Assembly: GCA_014804005.1 (NCBI GenBank)
Contig: JAAVAP010000013.1
Location: 138,302-202,301 of the forward strand
DNA: 64,000 nucleotides
Direction of reading: 5' to 3'
From: Treponema sp.
GTDB lineage: Bacteria; Spirochaetota; Spirochaetia; Treponematales; Treponemataceae
Shown here: positions 17,243 through 24,912 of the stretch, in pieces
Layout: the number at the start of each line of letters is the position of its first letter
Position numbering within the stretch: the stretch's first letter is position 1
Translations under genes and position numbers: made by a program
Notes under the pieces: model-generated
Seen by the model: the letters and a program-made list of their open reading frames with translations, nothing else
Databases searched by the model: none
What the model was told of the DNA's origin: nothing

Positions 17243-19057
17243 ATGGCATCTTTCGAACATAACATGATTCTCTCGGCGAGCGGCTGGCGAAAGGTTTTCG
17301 CGCAAAGCGGAAACGAGCAGGATTTTTCGCGCGAAATCGGAGACGAAAATTACGCGCTTTCCGTTCTTGCGGCGCAAGCGTTCGCTGAATATCTTTGCGA
17401 AAAAAAAGGCATCGCGCGCCCTGCGATTGTCGTCGCGAAGGACACGCGCCCCACGGGCGACGAAATCTGCCGCGCGATTTTGCAGGCTTTGAAAAGCCTC
17501 GAAAAAATCAGCGTGAGGTTTCTCGGAGTGGCTTCCGCGCCCGAAATAATGGCGTATGCGAAAAGCGCGGACGGCTTCATCTATGTTTCCGCAAGCCACA
17601 ATCCCGTAGGACACAACGGAATAAAATTCGGGCTTTGCGATGGCGGCGTTTTGAGCGCGAACGAAAACGCGCAGGTAAAAGAAATTTTCCTGCGAAAAGT
17701 CGCGGGCGTGAAAAGCGTTTCGGAATTTGTGAAAGAATATCGCGAAATTGAAATCGGAGGCATTTTGGAAAGGCGGAATTTTTTCAAAGGCGAATCGCTT
17801 TCCGCCTACGAAACATTTTCTTCCGAAGTGATTTCCGCAATTTCGGACGAAGACGGGCGCGAAAAATTTTTTGGCGAATTCGATTCGATTTTGGGCGAAA
17901 ACAAAATCGGCGTTGTCTGCGACTTCAACGGAAGCGCGCGTACTGAATGCATCGACAAAAGTTTTTTCAAAAAGCACAATGTGGATTTTCTTTCGATGAA
18001 CGACGTTTCGGGAAAAATCGCGCACGAAATAATTCCCGAGCCGGAAAACCTTGTCCATGTGCAGAAATTCTTGGAAGAAACGCGCGCAAAATCCGGCAAC
18101 GAGAAATTCGTTCTCGGATACATGTGCGACTGCGACGGCGACCGTGGAAACTTGGTCTATTGGAGCGAACGCGAAAATGCCGCGAAAATCCTAAAGGCGC
18201 AGGAAGTCTTTTCGCTTTCGGTGCTGGCGGAACTTTCGTACATGGCGTGGCTTTTGGGAAGCGGCGCGGACAAAGGAAAGATGGCGGTGGCGGTGAACTG
18301 TCCAACGTCGATGCGAATCGATGAAATTGCGCAGGCGTTCGGCGCGAAAGTTTTCCGTGCGGAAGTGGGCGAAGCGAACGTCGTGAACCTCGCGCGCGAG
18401 CTTCGCTTGCAAGGCCTTGCGGTGCGAATCCTCGGCGAAGGAAGCAACGGCGGAACGATAACGCATCCTTCGTGTGTGCGCGATCCGCTCAACACGGTTT
18501 TCGCAATAATAAAGCTGCTCGCAATCAGAGACGGCCTCGCTGATGGCGGCGAGGAAAGAAAAGGTCTTTTCCATTTGTGGTGCGAAGCCTCGGGCATTCC
18601 GTACAAAAAGGATTTCACTCTCGACGACATAATCGACTCGCTTCCGAAATACACGACCACGGGCGTAAGCGAAAGCCGCGCCCTGCTCAAGGTGCGTTCG
18701 CGCGACATCGCGCTTCTCAAAAAGAATTTCCAAAGCGAGTTCGAACGCTCGTTCACATCGGACAGCGAAGGCTTCGTAGGAAAATATTCGATCACTTCAT
18801 GGAGCGCGTCGCTCACGAACGGCACGAAAGAAGTTTCCCACGCGAAGGACTTTTCGAAATCGGGCACTGGCGGACTGAAGGTCCTTTTCTACGAAAGCGG
18901 CTCGCAAGTCCCATCCTCGTTCATCTGGATGCGGCCTTCGGGAACGGAGCCGGTTTTCCGCATCCTCTGCGACGTAAAGGGAAGCGACGCTCAAAAAGAA
19001 AGGGATTTGCTTTCGTGGGAAACGATGCTTCTGCGCAAAGCGGACGCTGAAAACTGA
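17243..19057 (+). CDS. Phosphohexomutase family protein (phosphoglucomutase-like), 604 aa
   Basis: This is a second, diverged member of the alpha-D-phosphohexomutase family. Visible loops are the phosphoserine loop VSASHNPVGHNGIKFG near residue 115, the metal loop CDCDGDRGN near 293, and the phosphate loop MRPSGTEPVFRIL near 560. The sugar-binding loop is GEGSNGGT instead of the usual GEESGG/GEMSGH, so substrate preference may differ from the 10124 paralogue. It follows the M23-like gene by 2 nt, with AAGGAA in that gene as ribosome site, and is followed 15 nt later by a kinase gene. Confidence 0.85.
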   Translation: MASFEHNMILSASGWRKVFAQSGNEQDFSREIGDENYALSVLAAQAFAEYLCEKKGIARPAIVVAKDTRPTGDEICRAILQALKSLEKISVRFLGVASAPEIMAYAKSADGFIYVSASHNPVGHNGIKFGLCDGGVLSANENAQVKEIFLRKVAGVKSVSEFVKEYREIEIGGILERRNFFKGESLSAYETFSSEVISAISDEDGREKFFGEFDSILGENKIGVVCDFNGSARTECIDKSFFKKHNVDFLSMNDVSGKIAHEIIPEPENLVHVQKFLEETRAKSGNEKFVLGYMCDCDGDRGNLVYWSERENAAKILKAQEVFSLSVLAELSYMAWLLGSGADKGKMAVAVNCPTSMRIDEIAQAFGAKVFRAEVGEANVVNLARELRLQGLAVRILGEGSNGGTITHPSCVRDPLNTVFAIIKLLAIRDGLADGGEERKGLFHLWCEASGIPYKKDFTLDDIIDSLPKYTTTGVSESRALLKVRSRDIALLKKNFQSEFERSFTSDSEGFVGKYSITSWSASLTNGTKEVSHAKDFSKSGTGGLKVLFYESGSQVPSSFIWMRPSGTEPVFRILCDVKGSDAQKERDLLSWETMLLRKADAEN

Positions 19058-19072
19058 ACGGAGATGAAAACT

Positions 19073-19639
19073 ATGGAGTATAAGATTCCTTCGGGAAAGA
19101 AACTGCGCGTCGCGATAAGCGGAAAGTCGGGCTGCGGAAACACGACCGTCAGCGCGCTCCTTTCAAGGCGGCTCGGCATCCGCATGATCAACTTCACGTT
19201 CCGCCAGCTAGCCGAGGAAAAGGGAATGACGCTCGCGCAGGTGATCGAAGCCGCTAAGACAAGCGACGAGTTCGACATCGAAGTGGACACGCGGCAGGTG
19301 GAACTTGCCCGCGAGGACTCGTGCGTACTGGGAAGCCGCCTCGCGATTTGGATGCTGAAAGAGGCCGACGCCAAAATCTATCTCGTCACGGGCGACGATG
19401 TCCGCGCGAAGAGAATCCAGTCCCGCGAAGGCGGCGCGCTAGAGGAAATCGAGGCGTTCACGAGAATGCGCGACGGCGAGGACACCCGACGCTACAAGAA
19501 GCTTTATGGCATAGACAACGACGACTTCCGCTCCGCCGCCGATCTCGTGATTGACGTGAGCGAGGCCTGCCCCGAGGAAATCGTCGGGATGATCCTTTCG
19601 GAACTTGAAAGGCGCAACCTTGTCGAGAAAACAGGCTAG
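19073..19639 (+). CDS. Cytidylate kinase-like P-loop kinase
   Basis: This is a 188-residue nucleoside monophosphate kinase of the short Cmk-like (cytidylate kinase-like, AAA_18) type. It has the P-loop ISGKSGCGNTTVS, VDTRQVELARE and the lid/arginine segment RAKRIQSREGG, followed by RRYKKLYGID and DLVIDVS, as in archaeal-type CMP kinases. An ATG at 19064 directly abuts the GGAG site at 19060-19063. The ATG at 19073 has the right spacing and is chosen. It is the last gene of the run that starts at 15305. Confidence 0.82.
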   Translation: MEYKIPSGKKLRVAISGKSGCGNTTVSALLSRRLGIRMINFTFRQLAEEKGMTLAQVIEAAKTSDEFDIEVDTRQVELAREDSCVLGSRLAIWMLKEADAKIYLVTGDDVRAKRIQSREGGALEEIEAFTRMRDGEDTRRYKKLYGIDNDDFRSAADLVIDVSEACPEEIVGMILSELERRNLVEKTG

Positions 19640-19751
19640 GAAAGCGCGCTCCAGGGCGGGGTAGACACGCTTTCCCGCGTCTTGCGCGAGCGAATCCCGC
19701 GAGGCAATGAAGCGCGTTCGTGTGCGGCTCGGAAAGGCGATGCCGCGCGAC

Positions 19752-19862
19752 GCGGGAGCGTAGTCCCGCACACCACGGATGCCTAATCCCGCGCAGTGCG
19801 GGAGCATAATCCCGCGCACAACGGATGCGTAATCCCGCACACTGCGGGAGCGCAGTCCCGCT
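19752..19862. repeat. 46-bp tandem repeat, 2.4 copies, each with inverted GCGGGA/TCCCGC
   Basis: Units begin at 19752, 19798 and 19844 (third partial). Each opens with GCGGGA-N6-TCCCGC, a perfect six-base inverted repeat whose N6 differs (GCGTAG, GCATAA, GCGCAG). The second half of each unit is a related CGGATGC-N-TAATCCCGC block, so the basic periodicity is about 23 bp. Confidence 0.75.
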
Positions 19863-19979
19863 ATGAGGCTCGCGCGGGGAGGGCGGAGCGCGGGTTTTAG
19901 GGCGTCAGCCCTAGGAGAAGGGGTAGCGAGCGACGAAGTGCGAGCGAGGGGAAGGCTTTCCCCTTCGAAAAAATTTAGA

Positions 19980-20007
19980 TTGACAAAACGCCAGAAAGTG
20001 TTATAAT
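19980..20007 (+). promoter_or_regulatory. Near-consensus promoter, apparently leaderless, for the 20016 gene
   Basis: TTGACA (19980-19985), a 16-nt spacer and a perfect TATAAT (20002-20007), then 8 nt to the ATG at 20016. No ribosome site lies between. Confidence 0.7.
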
Positions 20008-20015
20008 TATCAAGA

Positions 20016-20357
20016 ATGGATTTCAAGGACGTTCTGCAGGAAAAGGAAATTCCCGACGGATTCATAAAGGTTACCGACAGGCCGCTAGCGAACCTTTCCT
20101 CGGAGCAGAAGGCCGTGCTCAACCGCAAGGGAAACGTCCTTTTCAACGAGGGCAAGATCGAGGACGCGCGCAGAATCTTCCTCACAACGGGATATTCCGA
20201 CGGGCTGATTCGCGTGGCGGATGTCTACGCCAAGAAGAAACGGGGGCTCGACGCGCTCAAGCTTTACGTCCTCGCGCACGAGCAGGCAAAGGCCGAGCCT
20301 CTTTACGAGAAAATCGCCTCCACCATCGGAGAGCTGCTCAAAGGCGGCGAAATTTAA
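20016..20357 (+). CDS. Small TPR-like protein, 113 aa
   Basis: This is a small cytoplasmic helical protein. The middle (residues about 32-100) reads like two tetratricopeptide-type helix pairs: LNRKGNVLFNEGKIEDARRIF and GLDALKLYVLAHEQAKAEPLYEKI. No enzyme motif is present. It lies 20 nt before a clear TPR gene, with which it is presumably co-transcribed. Its ATG lies 8 nt after a consensus -10 box and it has no Shine-Dalgarno, while the second gene has AAAGGAG. Confidence 0.75.
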   Translation: MDFKDVLQEKEIPDGFIKVTDRPLANLSSEQKAVLNRKGNVLFNEGKIEDARRIFLTTGYSDGLIRVADVYAKKKRGLDALKLYVLAHEQAKAEPLYEKIASTIGELLKGGEI

Positions 20358-20377
20358 AAACAAAAGGAGATTCCGCA

Positions 20378-21514
20378 ATGCTCGAACAACAGACACCCTC
20401 CTCGTTCGAAGAATACCCGGATTTCGAGGGTGCGGAGCACGAGGACAGCGAGATTTCGACTCTTTCCAAGCGCGGATACCAGCTTCTCAAGGAAGGGCGC
20501 ATCGACGAGGCCAAGACCGAATTCCGCAAGATACTTGCGCACGAAAACAACAACTACGCTTTGGTGGGGCTCGGCGACTGCGAGCGCAAGCAGAACAATT
20601 TCCACGATGCGATAGCGTATTACGCGGAATGCCTTTCATACCATCCGGGGAACAACTACGCGCTTTTCGGGCTTGCCGACTGCTACAAGGCGTTGAATCA
20701 GCTTCACAAGGCGATCGAAATCTGGGAGCAGTATCTCACGCATGACGATCGCAACATAACGGTGCTCACGCGCGTCGCGGACGCGTACCGAAAAATCCGC
20801 GACTTCAAGAAATCAAAGCAAATCTACCTGCGTGTCCTCGACATGGAAGAAAACAATCCATACGCGCTCATCGGGCTCGGGCATTTGCACTATGATTTCA
20901 AGGAGTATACCGACGCGCTTTTTTATTGGACGCGGATGCTCGACCAAAACGAAAATTCCGCGGACATCCGCGTGCTCACGAGCATAGGAAACTGCCATCG
21001 AAAATTGAAGACGTTCGACAAGGGGCTGCAATATTTCGAGCGCGCCCTGAGATACGACCCGGGAAATTTCTACGCGCTCTACGGGCTTGCCGACTGCTAT
21101 CGCGGAATGAACCAGCAGTTCCGCTCGATTGAATATTGGAACAAAATCCTTGAAATCTATCCCGAAAACAAAGTGATTCTCACGCGCGCGGGCGACGCCT
21201 ACAGGAATTCCGGCAACTACAAGATGGCGGAAGAGTATTACAAAAAGGCTATGAGCATCGACTTCGACATCTACGCCGCGTTGGGACTTGCGCTTTTGAG
21301 CAAAGGCCAAGGTCGGTACGAAGAAAGCGTCGAGCAGCTCGAGGCGCTCATCAAAAACGACCCGAAAAACCACAGGCTTTATATCGCCTTGTCGGACAGC
21401 TACGAAAAGATGGGAAAAAAGCAAAAGGCAATCGAAACCCTTGAGAATTTTCAGAGGCAGGGAATTCGAAGCCATGCGGTAAGCGCAATCCTTGAACGCC
21501 TGAAGAATTCATGA
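20378..21514 (+). CDS. Tetratricopeptide repeat protein, 378 aa
   Basis: This cytoplasmic TPR protein has about nine consecutive 34-residue repeats from residue 25 on. Typical units are YALVGLGDCERKQNNFHDA and YALFGLADCYKALNQLHKA, each with the small-residue/aromatic spacing of TPRs. The first 20 residues are acidic. It is a scaffold or chaperone-like protein; partners are unknown. It has an AAAGGAG site, follows the small TPR-like gene by 20 nt, and its stop overlaps the start of rlmN by 4 nt (ATGA). Confidence 0.88.
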   Translation: MLEQQTPSSFEEYPDFEGAEHEDSEISTLSKRGYQLLKEGRIDEAKTEFRKILAHENNNYALVGLGDCERKQNNFHDAIAYYAECLSYHPGNNYALFGLADCYKALNQLHKAIEIWEQYLTHDDRNITVLTRVADAYRKIRDFKKSKQIYLRVLDMEENNPYALIGLGHLHYDFKEYTDALFYWTRMLDQNENSADIRVLTSIGNCHRKLKTFDKGLQYFERALRYDPGNFYALYGLADCYRGMNQQFRSIEYWNKILEIYPENKVILTRAGDAYRNSGNYKMAEEYYKKAMSIDFDIYAALGLALLSKGQGRYEESVEQLEALIKNDPKNHRLYIALSDSYEKMGKKQKAIETLENFQRQGIRSHAVSAILERLKNS

Positions 21515-22545
21515 TGCAAAAAACCGCGCTCACAGGGCTTTTTCCCGAAGAAATCTGCGAAGTTCTCTTGCTCGACGCGCCTTTTCGCGGAAGGCAAATC
21601 TTCAAATGGATCTATTCTGGCGCGGAAGATTTTTCCGAAATGACGAACCTCTCGAAGGAATTGCGCGCGCGACTTTCGGAAAGCGCGTCGCTCCGCTCGA
21701 CCTCGGTGAAAAGAATCCTCCGCGACGACGACGGCACGGTGAAGCTCCAAATCGAGACTTCCGACGCGCTCGCCGTGGAAACTGTGCTCCTCATCGACAA
21801 GGAAGGACGCAAGACCGCGTGCGTTTCCTGCCAGGCGGGATGTGCGATGGGATGCGCGTTCTGCAAGACCGGAACTCTCGGCCTTGCGCGGAATTTGACG
21901 GCGGCGGAAATCGTCGAGCAGTTCTTGTTTTTGGAAAAGGAAGTCGGACTTCTTTCGAACATTGTTTTCATGGGAATGGGCGAGCCAACTCAGAATCTCG
22001 GCGAAATCCGAAAAGCCGTCGCGCTCCTTTCAAGCGCGGAAGGACGCGCGCTTTCGCCGAGGCGGATCACGATTTCCACCTGCGGAATCGCGAAAGGAAT
22101 TTACGAACTTGCCGACGAAGGCCCGAAAGTCCGCCTCGCCCTTTCGCTCACCACGGCGGATCAAAAATTGCGCGAAGAGCTGATGCCCACGGCAAAGGCT
22201 AATCCGCTTTCCGAACTGAAAAATGCGCTCGCATACCATTGTGAAAAGACAGGATTCCGCGCTACGCTCGAAGTCGCGCTTTTGGCGGGAAAAAATTCGG
22301 ATGAAAAAAGCGCGGAAAAGGTCGCGGAATTCGCGCGCGCGATTTCCGCCAACGTGAACGTCATCGCATGGAACGAAGTGGAAGGCCTGCCCTTTTCAAG
22401 CCCGAGCCGCGAAGAATGCGACGCGTTCTTGAAAATCCTGCGGGATTCTGGCGTGAACGCCACATTGCGTCGGCGGCGAGGAAGCAAAATCGGCGGCGCG
22501 TGCGGCCAGCTCGGAAGCACGGGGAATTTTCGTCAGGAAGCCTGA
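21511..22545 (+). CDS. rlmN: 23S rRNA (adenine2503-C2)/tRNA methyltransferase RlmN
   Basis: RlmN is a radical-SAM enzyme that methylates C2 of A2503 in 23S rRNA and A37 of some tRNAs. The 344-residue protein has the N-terminal FPEEICEVLL...RQIFKWIYSG region, the radical-SAM cluster CQAGCAMGCAFC near residue 110, the VFMGMGEPTQNL motif, and the C-terminal RRRRGSKIGGACGQL containing the catalytic cysteine. Length and motifs are standard. Its start overlaps the TPR stop. It is the last gene before a palindromic spacer with the next promoter. Confidence 0.95.
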   Translation: MMQKTALTGLFPEEICEVLLLDAPFRGRQIFKWIYSGAEDFSEMTNLSKELRARLSESASLRSTSVKRILRDDDGTVKLQIETSDALAVETVLLIDKEGRKTACVSCQAGCAMGCAFCKTGTLGLARNLTAAEIVEQFLFLEKEVGLLSNIVFMGMGEPTQNLGEIRKAVALLSSAEGRALSPRRITISTCGIAKGIYELADEGPKVRLALSLTTADQKLREELMPTAKANPLSELKNALAYHCEKTGFRATLEVALLAGKNSDEKSAEKVAEFARAISANVNVIAWNEVEGLPFSSPSREECDAFLKILRDSGVNATLRRRRGSKIGGACGQLGSTGNFRQEA

Positions 22546-22554
22546 AATTTTTGT

Positions 22555-22592
22555 AATTTTTGCTTGCAAAAATTCGACTTATGTTTTAAAAT
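22555..22592 (+). promoter_or_regulatory. Palindrome overlapping the promoter of the HMA-like gene
   Basis: A perfect palindrome, AATTTTTGC-TT-GCAAAAATT (22555-22574), covers the -35 TTGCAA (22564-22569) of a promoter with a 17-nt spacer and TAAAAT (22587-22592). It may be an operator, or the A/U-rich end of the rlmN transcript. It shares the TTTGC/GCAAA arms with palindromes elsewhere in the window. Confidence 0.55.
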
Positions 22593-22635
22593 ATTATTAA
22601 TAATTAAAAGTTGCTTTCAAAAAGGAGTTAAAAAA

Positions 22636-22836
22636 ATGCAAAAAAAGATATTTGTTGACGGAATGTTTGACGACGGCGCGGCGGAAAAAGTCGCGGCGGC
22701 TGTAAAGGCTGTGGCGGGCGTTACGAACTGCGAGGCAAATCCAATGAAAGCGCAGGTTCTCGTGGACTTTGACGGCGCGGATGAAGGCGCGATTGACGCT
22801 GCGATAGCGTCCGCAGGCGTTACGGTTCTCGGCTAG
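22636..22836 (+). CDS. Small HMA-like (ferredoxin-fold) protein without the metal cysteines
   Basis: This 66-residue protein follows the beta-alpha-beta-beta-alpha-beta pattern of heavy-metal-associated domains: KIFVDGMFDDGAAEKVAAAV...VTNCEANPMKAQVLVDFDG. Where metal chaperones have GMxCxxC it has GMFDDGA, so both metal-binding cysteines are missing and copper binding by that motif is excluded. The AAAGGAG site 8 nt upstream fixes the ATG at 22636. It stands alone between rlmN and leuC with its own promoter. Its function is unknown. Confidence 0.75.
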   Translation: MQKKIFVDGMFDDGAAEKVAAAVKAVAGVTNCEANPMKAQVLVDFDGADEGAIDAAIASAGVTVLG

Positions 22837-22905
22837 GACAATTTCGTCGCATCGCAAAGACAAAAATCCATAAAATTTTCATTTTAAAATTTAAAGGAGC
22901 ACAAT

Positions 22906-24192
22906 ATGGGAAAGACCATAGCGCAAAAAATTTTCGAAAGTCATCTTTTGGAAAAGCCTTTCAAGGACACATACATTCTCAAATTGGACAGGGTTTTCTG
23001 CCATGAAATCACAACGCCGATCGCCATAAACGACTTGGTGGAGCGCGGAATGGACCGAGTTTTCGACTGCGAGAAAATCAAGGCGGTGATCGACCATGTC
23101 ACGCCCGCGAAAGACAGCAAGACCGCCGAACAGGAAAAAATCCTGCGCGACTGGGCGCGGCGCAACGGAATCAAGGACTTCTTCGACATCGGCGCGAACG
23201 GAGTGTGTCACGCGATTTTCCCCGAAAAAGGCTTTGTGCGCCCGGGCTTCACGGTCATCATGGGCGACAGCCACACCTGCACGCACGGAGCGTTCGGAGC
23301 GTTCGCGGCGGGCGTGGGCACGACGGACTTGGAAGTGGGAATCCTCAAGGGCGTGTGCTCGTTCAAAGAACCAAAGTCTATAAAATTCATTTTGAACGGA
23401 AAATTGCGCGAAGGCGTTTTCGCGAAGGACGTTATTCTCTACCTTATTTCGAAAATCGGCGTGAACGGCGCGACAAACTGCGTCGTGGAATTCACAGGTC
23501 CTGTCGTTGACAATTTCAGCATGGAAGAGCGGATGACGATTTGCAACATGGCGGTGGAAGCCGGCGCGACAAGCGGAATCTGTTTTCCCGACATGACCAC
23601 GGTGGAATACCTTTGGCCTTTCATCGAAGGCGAATTCTCTTCAAAGGAAGACGCGCTCGCAGAATATTCCAAGTGGAAGAGCGACGCGGACGCGCAGTAC
23701 GAAAAGACGCTCACGCTCGACCTTTCCGACCTCGAGCCGCTCGCCACCGTGGGCTACAAGCCCGACCAAGTGAAAAAGGTTTCCGAGCTTCAAGGCACGA
23801 AAGTCGATCAAATCTATATCGGCTCTTGCACGAACGGAAGGATTTCCGACCTGCGGATTGCGGCGGAGATTCTCAAAGGAAAGCACATCGCGCAAAACGT
23901 CCGCGCCATCGTAAGCCCTGCCACGCCGAAAATCTACAAGCAGGCTTTGGACGAAGGTCTCATTTCGATTTTCATGGACGCGGGATTCTGCGTCACAAAT
24001 CCGACTTGCGGCGCGTGCCTCGGAATGTCGAACGGAGTGCTCGCCTCGGGCGAAGTGTGCGCGTCCACCACGAACCGCAATTTCAACGGGCGCATGGGAA
24101 AAGGCGGAATGGTGCACTTGATGAGCCCTGCCACGGCCGCGGCGACGGCGATCGCGGGAACAATCACGAATTCCGAGTTGTTCAAAAAATAA
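22906..24192 (+). CDS. leuC: 3-isopropylmalate dehydratase large subunit (LeuC type)
   Basis: This is the large subunit of an aconitase-family hydro-lyase that isomerises 2- to 3-isopropylmalate in leucine synthesis. The 428-residue, short (archaeal/clostridial) form carries GDSHTCTHGAFGAFAAGVGT. The [4Fe-4S] cysteines are in YIGSCTNGR near 307 and NPTCGACLG near 367-370. An AAAGGAG precedes the ATG. leuD follows 117 nt later. leuA and leuB are not in the window, so a related substrate (homoaconitate, methylmalate types) cannot be excluded. Confidence 0.9.
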   Translation: MGKTIAQKIFESHLLEKPFKDTYILKLDRVFCHEITTPIAINDLVERGMDRVFDCEKIKAVIDHVTPAKDSKTAEQEKILRDWARRNGIKDFFDIGANGVCHAIFPEKGFVRPGFTVIMGDSHTCTHGAFGAFAAGVGTTDLEVGILKGVCSFKEPKSIKFILNGKLREGVFAKDVILYLISKIGVNGATNCVVEFTGPVVDNFSMEERMTICNMAVEAGATSGICFPDMTTVEYLWPFIEGEFSSKEDALAEYSKWKSDADAQYEKTLTLDLSDLEPLATVGYKPDQVKKVSELQGTKVDQIYIGSCTNGRISDLRIAAEILKGKHIAQNVRAIVSPATPKIYKQALDEGLISIFMDAGFCVTNPTCGACLGMSNGVLASGEVCASTTNRNFNGRMGKGGMVHLMSPATAAATAIAGTITNSELFKK

Positions 24193-24206
24193 ATTTATAA
24201 AAATGC

Positions 24207-24264
24207 GAGGCAAGATTCCGCACGAATGGCGCGGCTTCTTTGCCTCAAAGTTTGCGTTGCAAAC
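24207..24264 (+). promoter_or_regulatory. leuC-leuD spacer: hairpin and GTTTGC-N3-GCAAAC palindrome
   Basis: GAGGCAA (24207-24213) can pair with TTGCCTC (24240-24246). Directly after it lies GTTTGCGTTGCAAAC (24250-24264), a palindrome with six-base arms. The same 15-bp pattern occurs upstream of the ferredoxin and ssb genes. Confidence 0.5.
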
Positions 24265-24309
24265 AATTTTCAAAAATCATAATTAACTTTTTTTTACGGA
24301 GAAGAAAAA

Positions 24310-24843
24310 ATGAAACAGTTCGGTGGTCCGGTTCTTTTTTTGGACAGGTCTGACATCAATACGGATGAAATCATCCCGGCGAAATATTTGACGGAAAACA
24401 CGAAGCAGGCTCTCAAGCCCTACTTGCTCGAAGATTTGAAGCTCGACGGATTCGACTCGAAGACCGACGTGGTCGGGAAGAAAGTCATAATCACGCGCGA
24501 GAATTTCGGATGCGGCTCAAGCCGCGAGCACGCTCCGTGGGCGCTCGAAGTGAACGGAATCTACGTCGTGGTCGCGCCGAATTTCGCGCGCATTTTCCGG
24601 CAGAACATGTTCAACTGCGGGATGCTCGCCGTGGAAATGGACAAAAAATCGATCGAGGACATGTTCCACACGTTCGCCGACAAGGACACCGAATGCAAGA
24701 TCGTCATCAACGACGACGACACGGCGAAAGTCAAGCTAATCGCCGGCTCGCTTTCGAAAAGCTATCCTTTCAAACTGGACGGCTTCGAAAAAGCCCTCGT
24801 GGAAAAGGAAGGCTGGATAGGCTACGCAGACAGCAAGTTCTAG
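24310..24843 (+). CDS. leuD: 3-isopropylmalate dehydratase small subunit (LeuD type)
   Basis: This is the small (swivel-domain) subunit that closes the active site of the LeuC subunit. The 177 residues match the short LeuD form: DRSDINTDEIIPAKYLTE near the N terminus and the substrate-binding loop ENFGCGSSREHAPWAL near 63, followed by FARIFRQNMFNCGML. A GGAG lies 9 nt before the ATG. It ends at a strong rho-independent terminator, which closes the leuCD unit. Confidence 0.92.
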   Translation: MKQFGGPVLFLDRSDINTDEIIPAKYLTENTKQALKPYLLEDLKLDGFDSKTDVVGKKVIITRENFGCGSSREHAPWALEVNGIYVVVAPNFARIFRQNMFNCGMLAVEMDKKSIEDMFHTFADKDTECKIVINDDDTAKVKLIAGSLSKSYPFKLDGFEKALVEKEGWIGYADSKF

Positions 24844-24852
24844 GAAACTTTC

Positions 24853-24886
24853 AGGCGCGTAAAGCATTGCTTTCCGCGCCTTTTTT
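24853..24886 (+). terminator. Rho-independent terminator of leuCD
   Basis: AGGCGCG (24853-24859) pairs with CGCGCC (24875-24880), with an inner AAAGC/GCTTT extension, followed by TTTTTT (24881-24886), immediately after leuD. Confidence 0.85.
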
Positions 24887-24912
24887 ATGTCCAAAAAAAA
24901 TCAGAGAAAACC

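Larger units (their letters stand above)
19640..20015. other. Gene-free stretch with short repeats and a promoter
   Basis: No gene is seen in these 376 nt. They contain the 46-bp tandem repeat described separately, a G+C-rich inverted word (AGGGCGTCAGCCCT, about 19899-19912), and a block GAAGTGCGAGCGAGGGGAAG related in reverse to part of 9360-9410. The promoter of the next gene is at the right end. Confidence 0.5.
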
